This document shows, in pieces, positions 43,960 through 51,470 of a stretch of 64,000 nucleotides of DNA. Both the position numbers and the translations under genes were made by a program. How positions within the stretch are numbered: the first letter of the stretch is position 1; each line of letters begins with the position of its first letter. Origin of the DNA: Tistlia consotensis USBA 355 (GTDB taxonomy: Bacteria > Pseudomonadota > Alphaproteobacteria > Kiloniellales > DSM-21159); assembly GCF_900177295.1 (NCBI RefSeq), contig NZ_FWZX01000016.1, forward strand, positions 62,001-126,000, written 5' to 3'. Below the pieces are notes generated by a model. That model searched no databases, was not told where the DNA came from, and worked only from the letters and a program-made list of their open reading frames with translations.

Positions 43960-44415
43960 ATGCGTCTCGCGCTCTTCCAGCCCGACATCCCGCAGAACAC
44001 CGGCGCGATCCTGCGACTCGCCGGCTGCCTCGGCGTCGGCGTCGACATCATCGAGCCCTGCGGCTTCTTCCTGGACGACAGGCGCCTGAGGCGCGCCGGG
44101 CTCGACTACCTGGCCATCGCCAGCTTCGAGCGGCATCGCGACTGGGCCGCGTTCCGGGCGGCGCGGCCGCAGCGACTGGTCCTGCTGACGACGCAGGCGA
44201 CGCGGAGCCACCTCGAGGTCGACTACCGTCCCGACGACCTGCTGCTGCTCGGCCGCGAATCGGCCGGCGTGCCCGAGGCGGTCCACGAGGCCGCCGACGC
44301 GCGGATCCGGATACCGCTGGTCGCGGCCGCCCGCTCGCTCAACCTCGCCACCGCCGCCGCCCTGGTGCTCGGCGAGGCCCTGAGGCAGACCGAGGGTTTC
44401 CCGGTCCAGCCCTGA
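43960..44415 (+). CDS. trmL: tRNA (cytidine/uridine-34 2'-O)-methyltransferase
   Basis: 151 residues, a minimal SPOUT methyltransferase: MRLALFQPDIPQNTGAILRLAGC, VDIIEPCGFFLDDRRLRRAGLDY, LLLLGRESAGVPEAVHEAAD and IPLVAAARSLNLATAAALVLGEALRQ, the knotted SAM site. TrmL methylates the wobble base of tRNA-Leu isoacceptors. Its usual family length is about 155. It is divergent from petA and followed by a lipoprotein gene. Confidence 0.94.
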   Translation: MRLALFQPDIPQNTGAILRLAGCLGVGVDIIEPCGFFLDDRRLRRAGLDYLAIASFERHRDWAAFRAARPQRLVLLTTQATRSHLEVDYRPDDLLLLGRESAGVPEAVHEAADARIRIPLVAAARSLNLATAAALVLGEALRQTEGFPVQP

Positions 44416-44464
44416 CCGCTATCCTCGGTTGCGTCCCATGTCGGGGGCAGGGGGGAATCCGGGA

Positions 44465-45442
44465 ATGCCGATCGTCCAGGCGGGCCGTCTGCTCGCGTTG
44501 CTGTTGCTCGTCGTCGCCGCGGGCTGCCAGATGCCGCCCGGCGGGGCCGGGACCGGTGCCGGGACCGCGCCGACGGGAACGGCGGTCCGGCTGAGCGACC
44601 GCACCGGCACCGCGCTCAACCGCTATCTGGACACTGTCGGTCCGGCAGGCGGCTTCTTCTACGTCTCGCGCGACGGCGCCCATGCCGAGTCGGAGATCTG
44701 CCACGGCACCTGCCCGAACCTGCCGGCGATGCAGGACCGGGTCCGCCGCTTCTGCAAGGAGGGCTACGGCAACAAGGACTGCGTCCTGGTCGCCGAGGGC
44801 GACAGGATCCTGGCCACGCTCGGCAACTGGCACCGAACGCCCGGCCCCGACGCGGCCGAGCCGGGGCCGTCCGTGCGCCTCAGCGACCGCAGCGCCGGGC
44901 AGCTCAGGGAGTATCTCTCGCGGGTCCGCGGCAACCGCGGCTACTTCTTCACCTCGCGCGACGGCTACGGCGCACGCTTCCGCATCTGCGCCAGCGCCTG
45001 CGCCAGCCCGGGCGCCCTGCGCGAGCAGACCCGCGGCGACTGCCAGCGGGCGCACGACCGGTACGATCCCTGCGTCCTGATCGCGGAAGGCGACAGGATC
45101 GTCGCGACCCTCGGCAACTGGCATCCCGACGTGCCGGTGCCCAAGGCCCGACCGGCAGCGGGCACGGCCGACGATCCGATCGTCATGAGCGACCTGGTCG
45201 CCCGCGTCTTCAGCAACTACCTGAAGCTCGTCGGCATGGGCGGCGGCTACTTCTACGTCTCGGCCGACGGCTGGGCCTACGGCGCGCGCTACTGCCCGGC
45301 CATCCGCTGCAGCAACCAGCTGACCATGCGCCACACCGCAGAGGTCGCCTGCCGGGCGCAGAACGACGGCAAGGACTGCCTGATGCTGGCCAACGGCGGC
45401 ACGCTGCTGCTGGCGGTCGACGACAGCGCCGGTCGGCACTGA
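44465..45442 (+). CDS. Lipoprotein with three tandem four-cysteine domains
   Basis: 325 residues from the ATG at 44465. Signal peptide ends in lipobox VAAGC (Cys about 22). Then three repeats of about 85-95 residues, each starting V(R/M)LSD or VMSD, followed by a G(F/Y)F(Y/T)(V)S.DG block, a C-x3-or-4-C pair, a further C, and a (D/P)C(V/L)(L/M) (I/V)AEG-type end; repeats 1 and 2 both finish with ATLGNWH. Twelve domain cysteines in a regular pattern suggest two disulfides per unit in the periplasm. I do not recognise a named family. It lies between trmL and hemF with own possible start region. Confidence 0.75.
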   Translation: MPIVQAGRLLALLLLVVAAGCQMPPGGAGTGAGTAPTGTAVRLSDRTGTALNRYLDTVGPAGGFFYVSRDGAHAESEICHGTCPNLPAMQDRVRRFCKEGYGNKDCVLVAEGDRILATLGNWHRTPGPDAAEPGPSVRLSDRSAGQLREYLSRVRGNRGYFFTSRDGYGARFRICASACASPGALREQTRGDCQRAHDRYDPCVLIAEGDRIVATLGNWHPDVPVPKARPAAGTADDPIVMSDLVARVFSNYLKLVGMGGGYFYVSADGWAYGARYCPAIRCSNQLTMRHTAEVACRAQNDGKDCLMLANGGTLLLAVDDSAGRH

Positions 45443-45495
45443 AGCGGCGCGTTGCCTCTCGACAGACGCCGCGGATTTGGTCAGCGTCGGCCGCC

Positions 45496-46407
45496 ATGAC
45501 CGACAGCGAGACCATCGACGAGCGCAAGAGCCGGGCCGCGACCTGGTTCCGGAGCCTGCGCGACCGCATCTGCGCCGAGTTCGAGCGCCTGGAGGACGAG
45601 CTCCAGGGCCCGAACGCCGAGCGGCTGGCCGCCGTGCCGCCGGGCCGCTTCGAGCGCAAGGACTGGCAGCGCAGCGAGCCGGACGGCAGCCCGGGCGGCG
45701 GCGGCACCATGGCACTGATGCACGGCCGGGTGTTCGAGAAGGTCGGGGTCAACGTCTCGACCGTCCACGGGCGCTTTTCCGACGAGTTCCGGGCGCAGAT
45801 CCCGGGCGCCGAGTCGGACCCGCGCTTCTGGGCCAGCGGCATCTCGCTGGTCGCCCATATGCAGAGCCCGCTGGTGCCGGCGGTGCACATGAACACCCGG
45901 CACATCGTGACGACCCGGGGCTGGTTCGGCGGCGGCGCCGACCTCAACCCGATGGTCCCGGACGAGCAGGACACCGCCGACTTCCACGCTGCGCTCAAGG
46001 CCGCCTGCGACGCCGCCGACCCGGCCTGGCACGCGCACTTCAAGGCCTGGTGCGACGACTACTTCATGATCCGCCACCGCGGCGAGCCGCGCGGCGTCGG
46101 CGGCATCTTCTACGATTACCTGGGCGCCGGCCTGCCCGAGCGGAATCCCTACGGCGGCGACTGGGAGGCCGACTTCGCCTTCACCCGCGGCGTCGGCGAG
46201 GCCTTCCTGGAGGTCTATCCCCGGCTGGTGCGCCGCCACTTCCTGGAGCCCTGGACCGAGGAGCAGCGCCGGCACCAGCTGTTCCGCCGCGGCCGCTACG
46301 TCGAGTTCAACCTGCTCTACGACCGCGGCACCAAGTTCGGCCTGATGACCGGCGGCAACGTCGAGGCGATCCTGATGTCGCTGCCGCCGCTCGCGGCCTG
46401 GCCGTGA
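45496..46407 (+). CDS. hemF: Oxygen-dependent coproporphyrinogen III oxidase
   Basis: 303 residues, normal HemF length. Start [55 protein letters not shown] with active-site His, [26 protein letters not shown], and the end [23 protein letters not shown]. It turns coproporphyrinogen III into protoporphyrinogen IX with O2 in heme synthesis, matching the aerobic bc1 complex encoded nearby. The GC-rich sequence stops right after this gene. Confidence 0.96.
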   Translation: MTDSETIDERKSRAATWFRSLRDRICAEFERLEDELQGPNAERLAAVPPGRFERKDWQRSEPDGSPGGGGTMALMHGRVFEKVGVNVSTVHGRFSDEFRAQIPGAESDPRFWASGISLVAHMQSPLVPAVHMNTRHIVTTRGWFGGGADLNPMVPDEQDTADFHAALKAACDAADPAWHAHFKAWCDDYFMIRHRGEPRGVGGIFYDYLGAGLPERNPYGGDWEADFAFTRGVGEAFLEVYPRLVRRHFLEPWTEEQRRHQLFRRGRYVEFNLLYDRGTKFGLMTGGNVEAILMSLPPLAAWP

Positions 46408-46427
46408 CGAGAAGGCACAACCACCCA

Positions 46428-46460
46428 TTGCGCAACGATCCGAATTCCTCAATGATCGTT
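46428..46460 (+). promoter_or_regulatory. Candidate promoter/operator of the AT-rich cassette
   Basis: TTGCGC (46428-46433), 17 bases and AATGAT (46451-46456) could serve as a promoter. A 7-base inverted repeat, AACGATC (46434-46440) and GATCGTT (46454-46460), straddles the spacer and -10, so a repressor could bind there. Matches to consensus are only moderate. Confidence 0.35.
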
Positions 46461-46483
46461 TGAACAAGGGAGTGGAGATCCTA

Positions 46484-46660
46484 ATGGCTGACGATAAGAA
46501 AGGTTCTTCGGGCAAGGGCACACCTTCGACCCCGAAAACAACTCCGCTCAGGGAATCTTTTGACCGACGGCTGCCACTGAGCAACTTTGAAAAGAGTCAG
46601 AAGAGCGGACCGACAATCACGCAATTTAGCCCACCTCCGGACAAGAAGCCTAAGAGTTAA
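46484..46660 (+). CDS. 58-aa Pro/Lys/Ser-rich protein of the AT-rich cassette
   Basis: ATG at 46484 with GGAG upstream; a TTG at 46460 is less likely. The 58 residues (MADDKKGSSGKGTPSTPKTT, then PLRESFDRRLPLSNFEKSQK, ending in a PPPDKKPKS tail) are highly charged, rich in Pro, Ser, Thr and Lys, and probably unfolded. No membrane segment or signal peptide. Base composition is near 50 percent GC, far below its neighbours. It is followed after two bases by the two-TM gene, so the two are surely co-translated. No family recognised. Confidence 0.65.
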   Translation: MADDKKGSSGKGTPSTPKTTPLRESFDRRLPLSNFEKSQKSGPTITQFSPPPDKKPKS

Positions 46661-46662
46661 CA

Positions 46663-47205
46663 TTGGCTATCGGCCAAGATGAACTGGAACGGAAGCTATC
46701 CAATCTGCATTGGACGGCCCGTTCTGGCATTTTCTACCACCAGTATCTTTCAAAGCGGTATGCGTTCTGCACGCGACTTGTATTATTTCTGAATGTCGCA
46801 CTATCTGGCGCCGCCGTCATAAATATAGTAACAAATCAATATCCGAAGACAGCATTGTTAATCCCTATACTTCTTGCAATATTGAATGCACTATCACTCG
46901 TTTTAGACCCATCAAATAAAATGGCCATTCATGAAGGACTCGCACGCGACTGGCGAATTCAAGATAATGAAATTGAGGCCTTGAAATTCAATATGTCGTT
47001 TGACGAAAATCTCGAAATCAGAAACGCCATTTTAAGTTTTATGCAAAATTTTGCACAGATAGACGCCAGAGAACCGCCAACAATTAGAATTGTATCCGAG
47101 TGGGCATCTGACAAAGCTGCACATGTCCTTGATCTAGACAAGCCAGCTCTCGGCAAAATCCGACGACTTATCGTAGAGATGATCGACACTCTTCAGTTTA
47201 TCTAG
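46663..47205 (+). CDS. Two-TM, SLATT-like membrane protein of the AT-rich cassette
   Basis: TTG-started, 180 residues. Helices at about 37-56 (LVLFLNVALSGAAVINIV) and 63-82 (TALLIPILLAILNALSLVLD), with an N-terminal cytosolic helix (LERKLSNLHWTARSGIFYHQ) and a long cytosolic helical C-terminus with WASDKAAHVLDL. This layout resembles SLATT-type two-TM proteins that serve as membrane effectors in nucleotide-signalled conflict systems, but the match is by topology only and no nucleotide synthase is next to it. Codons favour A/T at third positions, unlike any other gene here. It converges on cca, both genes sharing the CTAG at 47202-47205 for their stops. Confidence 0.72.
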   Translation: MAIGQDELERKLSNLHWTARSGIFYHQYLSKRYAFCTRLVLFLNVALSGAAVINIVTNQYPKTALLIPILLAILNALSLVLDPSNKMAIHEGLARDWRIQDNEIEALKFNMSFDENLEIRNAILSFMQNFAQIDAREPPTIRIVSEWASDKAAHVLDLDKPALGKIRRLIVEMIDTLQFI

Positions 47206-48416
47206 CGACGAAGGATACGAGCGGCAATTGCCATCAGGACATCTCGATCCAGAGTGAAATCACTCTTAGTCCAGCATCCCTCCAATTCGTCGAGCAGGCG
47301 GCCCATCTCCGGGCCCGGAGGCATGCCCAGCGTCGCCAGGTCCCGGCCCTTGACCGGCAGCGCGGCCGGGACCCAGCCGTCGACGACGGCCAGCGCCGCC
47401 TCCAGACCAACGGAGCTGCCGCTGCGCGCCGCCGCAAGGCGCAGCAGGTCGGCGACGCGCTCGCTGCCGAGGCGGTGGCAGGCGACGCGCAGGCGCTCGC
47501 GCGTCTCGCCCGCAGAGACCGGAAGCGGCGGCGCGACCAGGACGGCCAGGCGCAGCCTCTCGGCGTTCGAGAGGCGCAGGCGCTCGGCCACCGAGCCGGC
47601 GCCGGCGGCGTCGGTCTCCAGCCAAGCGGCGAGGCGCAGCAGCGGGTCGGGCGCGCCCGCGCCCTCGACGGGCAGCAGCCGCGCCACGGTCCCGGGATCG
47701 CCGGCCTCGGGCAGCTCGGCGGCGAGGATGCGGTGCCCGGTCATCAGGCGCAGCACCGGGACGGGATCGGGCGCTTCCAGCAGGCGGAACAGCTCGGCGC
47801 GCACCCGCTCGCCGGAGAGGCGCGTCAGCTGCGGCGCCGCCTCGGCGGCGGCGGCCAGGGCCTCGGCGTCGGGCGCGCCGCGGCCGTAGAAGGCGAAGAA
47901 GCGGAAGAAGCGCAGCAGGCGCAGGTAGTCCTCGGCGATGCGCCGCCGCGCCTCGCCGACGAAGCGCACCCGGCCGGCCCGGAGGTCCTCGATGCCGCCG
48001 AAGTAGTCGTGCAGCGCGCCGTCGGGCTCCAGGGACAGGGCGTTGAAGGTGAAGTCGCGGCGCGCCGCGTCGGCGCGCCAGTCGTCGGTGAAGGCGACGC
48101 GGGCGTGACGGCCGAAGGTCTCGACGTCGTGGCGCAGGGTCGTGATCTCGAAGGGCCGGTGCCCCGAGACGGCCGTCACCGTGCCGTGCGCGAGACCGGT
48201 CGGCACGGCCTTCAGGCCGGCGCGCTTCAGCAGCGCCAGCACCTTGTCCGGCGGATCGGGGGTCGCGATGTCGACGTCGCGGATCGCCCGGCCGAGCAGG
48301 GCGTCGCGCACGCAGCCGCCGACGAAGCGCACCCCCGCCCCCTCGGCCTCGAGGGCCGCGACCACCGCCCGGGTCGCGGGCGCGGTCATCCAGGGCTGGG
48401 GCGGCAGGCGGTCCAT
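47202..48416 (-). CDS. cca: CCA-adding tRNA nucleotidyltransferase
   Basis: 404 residues. The class II nucleotidyltransferase head reads GVRFVGGCVRDALLGRAIRDVDIAT with the metal Asp pair, ALLKRAGLKAVPTGLAHGTVT, DAARRDFTFNAL and IAEDYLRLLRFFRF. It adds or repairs the 3' CCA of tRNA. The last about 30 codons (47202 to about 47290, encoding ELEGCWTKSDFTLDRDVLMA and the end) are clearly less GC-rich than the rest of the gene and match the adjacent cassette, although the frame and length remain normal. A toxin-antitoxin pair lies just upstream. Confidence 0.93.
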   Translation of the reverse strand: MDRLPPQPWMTAPATRAVVAALEAEGAGVRFVGGCVRDALLGRAIRDVDIATPDPPDKVLALLKRAGLKAVPTGLAHGTVTAVSGHRPFEITTLRHDVETFGRHARVAFTDDWRADAARRDFTFNALSLEPDGALHDYFGGIEDLRAGRVRFVGEARRRIAEDYLRLLRFFRFFAFYGRGAPDAEALAAAAEAAPQLTRLSGERVRAELFRLLEAPDPVPVLRLMTGHRILAAELPEAGDPGTVARLLPVEGAGAPDPLLRLAAWLETDAAGAGSVAERLRLSNAERLRLAVLVAPPLPVSAGETRERLRVACHRLGSERVADLLRLAAARSGSSVGLEAALAVVDGWVPAALPVKGRDLATLGMPPGPEMGRLLDELEGCWTKSDFTLDRDVLMAIAARILRR

Positions 48417-48458
48417 GCGCCTGGAGCATAGAGCGCCGGACGGCTGCCGGGAAACCGG

Positions 48459-48767
48459 CTAGCCTTCGTCGTCGACAGCCCCCTCCCCGGCCAGATCCCG
48501 TCGGCCATGGAGAACGCGGACAACCTGAACGACGTTGCCGCTTGCACGATAGAGAACGAGGTAAGAGCCGACGACGAGATGACGGAGGCCAGCGGCGACG
48601 TCGTCGCGCGGCGTCCCGGATAGCGGCTGTTCGGCGAGCTGGCGCCAACGCCGCTCGATCCGCTCGATCATCCGGTCGGCGGCAGCAATGTCGTCGCGGG
48701 CAATGTGCAGCCAGATGGCGAGGAGGTCCTCGTCGCACTGGCGTGTGCGGACGATGGATCGCGTCAC
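48459..48767 (-). CDS. parE: RelE/ParE family toxin
   Basis: 102 residues: RTRQCDEDLLAIWLHIARDDIAAADRMIERIERRWRQLAEQPLSG, then a DVAAGLRHLVVGSYLVLYRA strand pair and the RVLHGRRDL end, all typical of ParE. ParE toxins inhibit DNA gyrase; RelE relatives cut mRNA at the ribosome, and these cannot be told apart safely by eye, though the end motif favours ParE. Its ATG overlaps the antitoxin stop by four bases. Confidence 0.9.
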   Translation of the reverse strand: MTRSIVRTRQCDEDLLAIWLHIARDDIAAADRMIERIERRWRQLAEQPLSGTPRDDVAAGLRHLVVGSYLVLYRASGNVVQVVRVLHGRRDLAGEGAVDDEG

Positions 48768-49051
48768 GCCCGATCTTGTTCCGCCCGCTGTTCCGCGAGA
48801 CGGCGACGACCTTCGGCCTTCAGCTCGTCGAGATCGCGGAACCGGCTCGGACCGCTGTCAATGCCTTGCTGCCACAACAGCCTTAGCTCCTCGACCGTGA
48901 AGCCGAGCAGCTCCCGACGCTCCTTCCACTGGCGGAGGGCATCGCGAATCACCTCGCTGGCATTGCCGTAGGCGCCCGAAGCGACAGCCTCGTCGACGGC
49001 GGCCGCCAGCTCGGACGAAAGGCTGACGCTCCGCTTCTCGACCGCTGACAT
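48764..49051 (-). CDS. parD: ParD family antitoxin
   Basis: 95 residues with the ribbon-helix-helix start EKRSVSLSSELAAAVDEAVASGAYGNASEVIRDALRQWKER, the ParD/CopG DNA-binding fold, and a C-terminal toxin-binding half (LRLLWQQGIDSGPSRF, LKAEGRRRLAEQ). It neutralises ParE and represses its own operon. The 117-base region upstream has visibly lower GC and should contain the operon promoter and operator. Confidence 0.9.
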   Translation of the reverse strand: MSAVEKRSVSLSSELAAAVDEAVASGAYGNASEVIRDALRQWKERRELLGFTVEELRLLWQQGIDSGPSRFRDLDELKAEGRRRLAEQRAEQDRA

Positions 49052-49168
49052 CGTGCTTCTCGTCCCGCATTTTTGGTGCGAACAAATCCTACCAGATCGA
49101 GGGCGAACAGATAAGCCTTGGGACCGCAGAGCTTGAGCTTCATAGAGAATCGCGGTGCACGCGGCGCC

Positions 49169-49858
49169 TCACGCCCCGTTCAGCAGCTCGGCAAGGTTGT
49201 TGAGCATGCCGGCGGTGGCGCCCCAGATGTAGTAGTCGCCGTAGGGGTAGACGTAATAGTGCCGGGTCGTGCCCAGGAGCTCGCGGCTGTGGGTCTGGCG
49301 GCTGCCCGGCGCCAGGATGAAGCCGAGCGGCACCTCGAAGATCTCGTCGACCTCCAGCGGCTCGGGGACCAGGACGACCGGCGGCCGCAGCAGCCCGACG
49401 AAGGGATGGATCTGGTAGCCGGTGCGGGTCACGTAGGTGTCGAGCTCGCCGACCACCTCGACCCGGTCGCGGGCCAGCGCGATCTCCTCCTCGGCCTCGC
49501 GCAGCGCGGCGTCGCGCGGCGAGGGATCCGTCGGGTCGATGCGGCCGCCGGGAAAGGCGATCTGGCCCTTGTGGTCGGCGAGATGCTGCGAGCGCCGGGT
49601 CAGTACGACGTGGAGGCCCCGGTCACGCTCGATCAGCGGCACCAGCACGGCGGCGTGGCGCAGCGCGCGCCCGGGCTCGTAGAGCTGGGGATTGAGCTCG
49701 TGGTCGCCGCGCGGCACCGCGCTGGCGTCGGCGGGGAACTGCTCGCCGGGCGCCGCACGGCGGCCCGGCACGGCGCCGGCCAGGCGGCGCGCCACGGCCT
49801 CGGCGCTCAGGGGCCGGTCTCCGGCCGGTCCAGAGGGAAGAATCTGCCCTTGCTCCAT
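49169..49858 (-). CDS. NUDIX hydrolase, CoA pyrophosphatase type
   Basis: 229 residues. The Nudix box reads GGRIDPTDPSPRDAALREAEEEIAL, the longer GX variant, preceded by the CoA-pyrophosphatase stretch LTRRSQHLADHKGQIAFPGG. It hydrolyses CoA and related pyrophosphates in the cytosol. The ATG at 49858 lies 52 bases inside the DUF1285 gene; a later start near 49800 is possible since residues 1-17 look unconserved. The DUF1285-NUDIX-cca order is common in alphaproteobacteria; here parDE interrupts it. Confidence 0.87.
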   Translation of the reverse strand: MEQGQILPSGPAGDRPLSAEAVARRLAGAVPGRRAAPGEQFPADASAVPRGDHELNPQLYEPGRALRHAAVLVPLIERDRGLHVVLTRRSQHLADHKGQIAFPGGRIDPTDPSPRDAALREAEEEIALARDRVEVVGELDTYVTRTGYQIHPFVGLLRPPVVLVPEPLEVDEIFEVPLGFILAPGSRQTHSRELLGTTRHYYVYPYGDYYIWGATAGMLNNLAELLNGA

Positions 49859-50385
49859 ACGCCCAGACGTTCCTGTCGATCGATCACGCGAGGCTCGGCC
49901 GCCTCGACAAGATGATAGTAGACGTTGCGCAGGAGTCTCGCCTCCAACCCCTCGCGCACCAGGACATAGGGGCGCGGCTCGCCGCTCTCCAGGTCGAAGT
50001 CGACGCGCAGCGGCGTCTGCGGCCCGGCCTCGACCCAGTCGTCGAGATTGGTGCGGAAGGCCAGCACCTGCTCCGGCCCGCTGCCCTTCACGGAAAGTTC
50101 AATGGCGACGAACGGCGCGTCCTCGACGACGACCCGGCCGCGCTCGACCGGCGTGACCAACCAGTACTGGCCGTCGTCCTCGCGCCGCAGCACCGTCGAG
50201 AACAGCTTGACCAGCCGCTCGCGGCGGATCGGCGTGCCCTTGTAGAACCAGGTACCGTCGGCGGCGATCCGCATGTCGAGATCGCCGCAGAAAGGCAGCG
50301 CCGGGTCCTGCGACCCCTCGCCACGCGCCCCGAGGTCTCCTATCTTTTCATCTGCGGCAGTGGTCTCGTTCCGTTCGTCGCCCAT
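49807..50385 (-). CDS. DUF1285 domain-containing protein
   Basis: 192 residues from the ATG at 50385, with GGAAGAGGG upstream. After a variable acidic start it shows LPFCGDLDMRIAADGTWFYKGTPIRRERLVKLFSTVLRRE, YWLVTPVERGRVVVEDAPFVA and RNVYYHLVEAAE, the DUF1285 pattern. Function is unknown; members are small, soluble and often next to NUDIX and MoxR genes as here. Divergent from the MoxR operon with 66 bases between starts. Confidence 0.86.
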   Translation of the reverse strand: MGDERNETTAADEKIGDLGARGEGSQDPALPFCGDLDMRIAADGTWFYKGTPIRRERLVKLFSTVLRREDDGQYWLVTPVERGRVVVEDAPFVAIELSVKGSGPEQVLAFRTNLDDWVEAGPQTPLRVDFDLESGEPRPYVLVREGLEARLLRNVYYHLVEAAEPRVIDRQERLGVWSKGRFFPLDRPETGP

Positions 50386-50451
50386 CAGCGTCGGACCCTC
50401 TTCCGTGCCGGCAAGTGCACCGACCCCCGTGAACCATCTAGGGACAATCTG

Positions 50452-51462
50452 GTGACGACACTCGACACAGCAAAACCCGCCGACCCGGAGAAGCTCGCCG
50501 AGGAGATCGAAACCCTGGGCCGCCGGCTCAAGTCGGTCCGCGCCAGCATCGGCCGGGTCATCTTCGGCCAGCAGGCGGTCGTCGACCAGACGCTGATCAC
50601 GCTGATCGCCGGCGGCCATGCCCTGCTGATCGGCGTGCCGGGCCTGGCCAAGACCCGGCTGGTCGAGACCCTGGGCACGATCTTCGGGCTGGAGGACCGC
50701 CGCGTGCAGTGCACGCCGGACCTGATGCCGGCCGACATCCTGGGCTCCGAGGTGCTGGAGGAGCAGGAGGGCGGCAGCCGCGCCTTCCGCTTCATCCCGG
50801 GCCCGGTCTTCGCCCAGCTGCTGATGGCCGACGAGATCAACCGCGCCAGCCCGCGCACCCAGTCGGCGCTGCTGCAGGCGATGCAGGAGCACCGGGTCAC
50901 GGTCGCCGGCAGGCCGCGCGCCCTGCCCGAGCCGTTCCACGTGCTGGCGACCCAGAACCCGCTGGAGCAGGAAGGCACCTATCCGCTGCCGGAAGCCCAG
51001 CTCGACCGCTTCTTCATGCAGATCGACGTCGGCTATCCGGACCGCGAGGCCGAGCGGCAGATGCTGCTGGCGACGACCGGCGTCGACGACGTCGAGGCCG
51101 AGCAGGCGATGACGCCGGAGGAGCTGCAGGCCGCGCAGCGCCTGGTGCGCCGCATCCCGGTCGGCGACTCGGTCTTCGAGGCGATCCTCGACATCGTCCG
51201 CCAGGGCCGGCCGAGCGGCAGCGAGCTGGAGGAGGTCCGCGCCCAGGTCGCCTGGGGCCCGGGCCCGCGCGCCAGCCAGGCCCTGGCGCTGGCGGTGCGC
51301 GCCCGTGCCGTGCTCGACGGCCGCTTCAGCCCCTCGATCGACGACGTCCTGGCGATGGCGCCGCCGGTGCTGCGCCACCGCATGGCGCTGTCCTTCGCGG
51401 CGCGCGCCGACGGCGTCACGGTCGACGACATCATCGAGCGCCTCTGCGCGCCGCATCTCTGA
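50452..51462 (+). CDS. MoxR family AAA+ ATPase
   Basis: 336 residues from the GTG at 50452. VIFGQQAVVDQTLITLIAGGHALLIGVPGLAKTRLVETL includes Walker A; PDLMPADILGSEVL, Walker B LLMADEINRASPRTQSALLQAMQE, sensor 1 VLATQNPLEQEGTYPLPEAQLDRF and a C-terminal lid are intact. MoxR ATPases act with vWA proteins as chaperones that mature enzymes or envelope components. First of four tightly spaced genes (MoxR, DUF58, DUF4159, vWA-like). Confidence 0.93.
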   Translation: MTTLDTAKPADPEKLAEEIETLGRRLKSVRASIGRVIFGQQAVVDQTLITLIAGGHALLIGVPGLAKTRLVETLGTIFGLEDRRVQCTPDLMPADILGSEVLEEQEGGSRAFRFIPGPVFAQLLMADEINRASPRTQSALLQAMQEHRVTVAGRPRALPEPFHVLATQNPLEQEGTYPLPEAQLDRFFMQIDVGYPDREAERQMLLATTGVDDVEAEQAMTPEELQAAQRLVRRIPVGDSVFEAILDIVRQGRPSGSELEEVRAQVAWGPGPRASQALALAVRARAVLDGRFSPSIDDVLAMAPPVLRHRMALSFAARADGVTVDDIIERLCAPHL

Positions 51463-51470
51463 GGCCCGCC

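Noticed and set aside
48949-49143. 64-codon minus ORF starting MKLKLCGPKAYLFALDLVG upstream of and into parD
   Set aside because: Overlaps parD in another frame and becomes Arg/Ser-rich; start sits in the likely promoter region.
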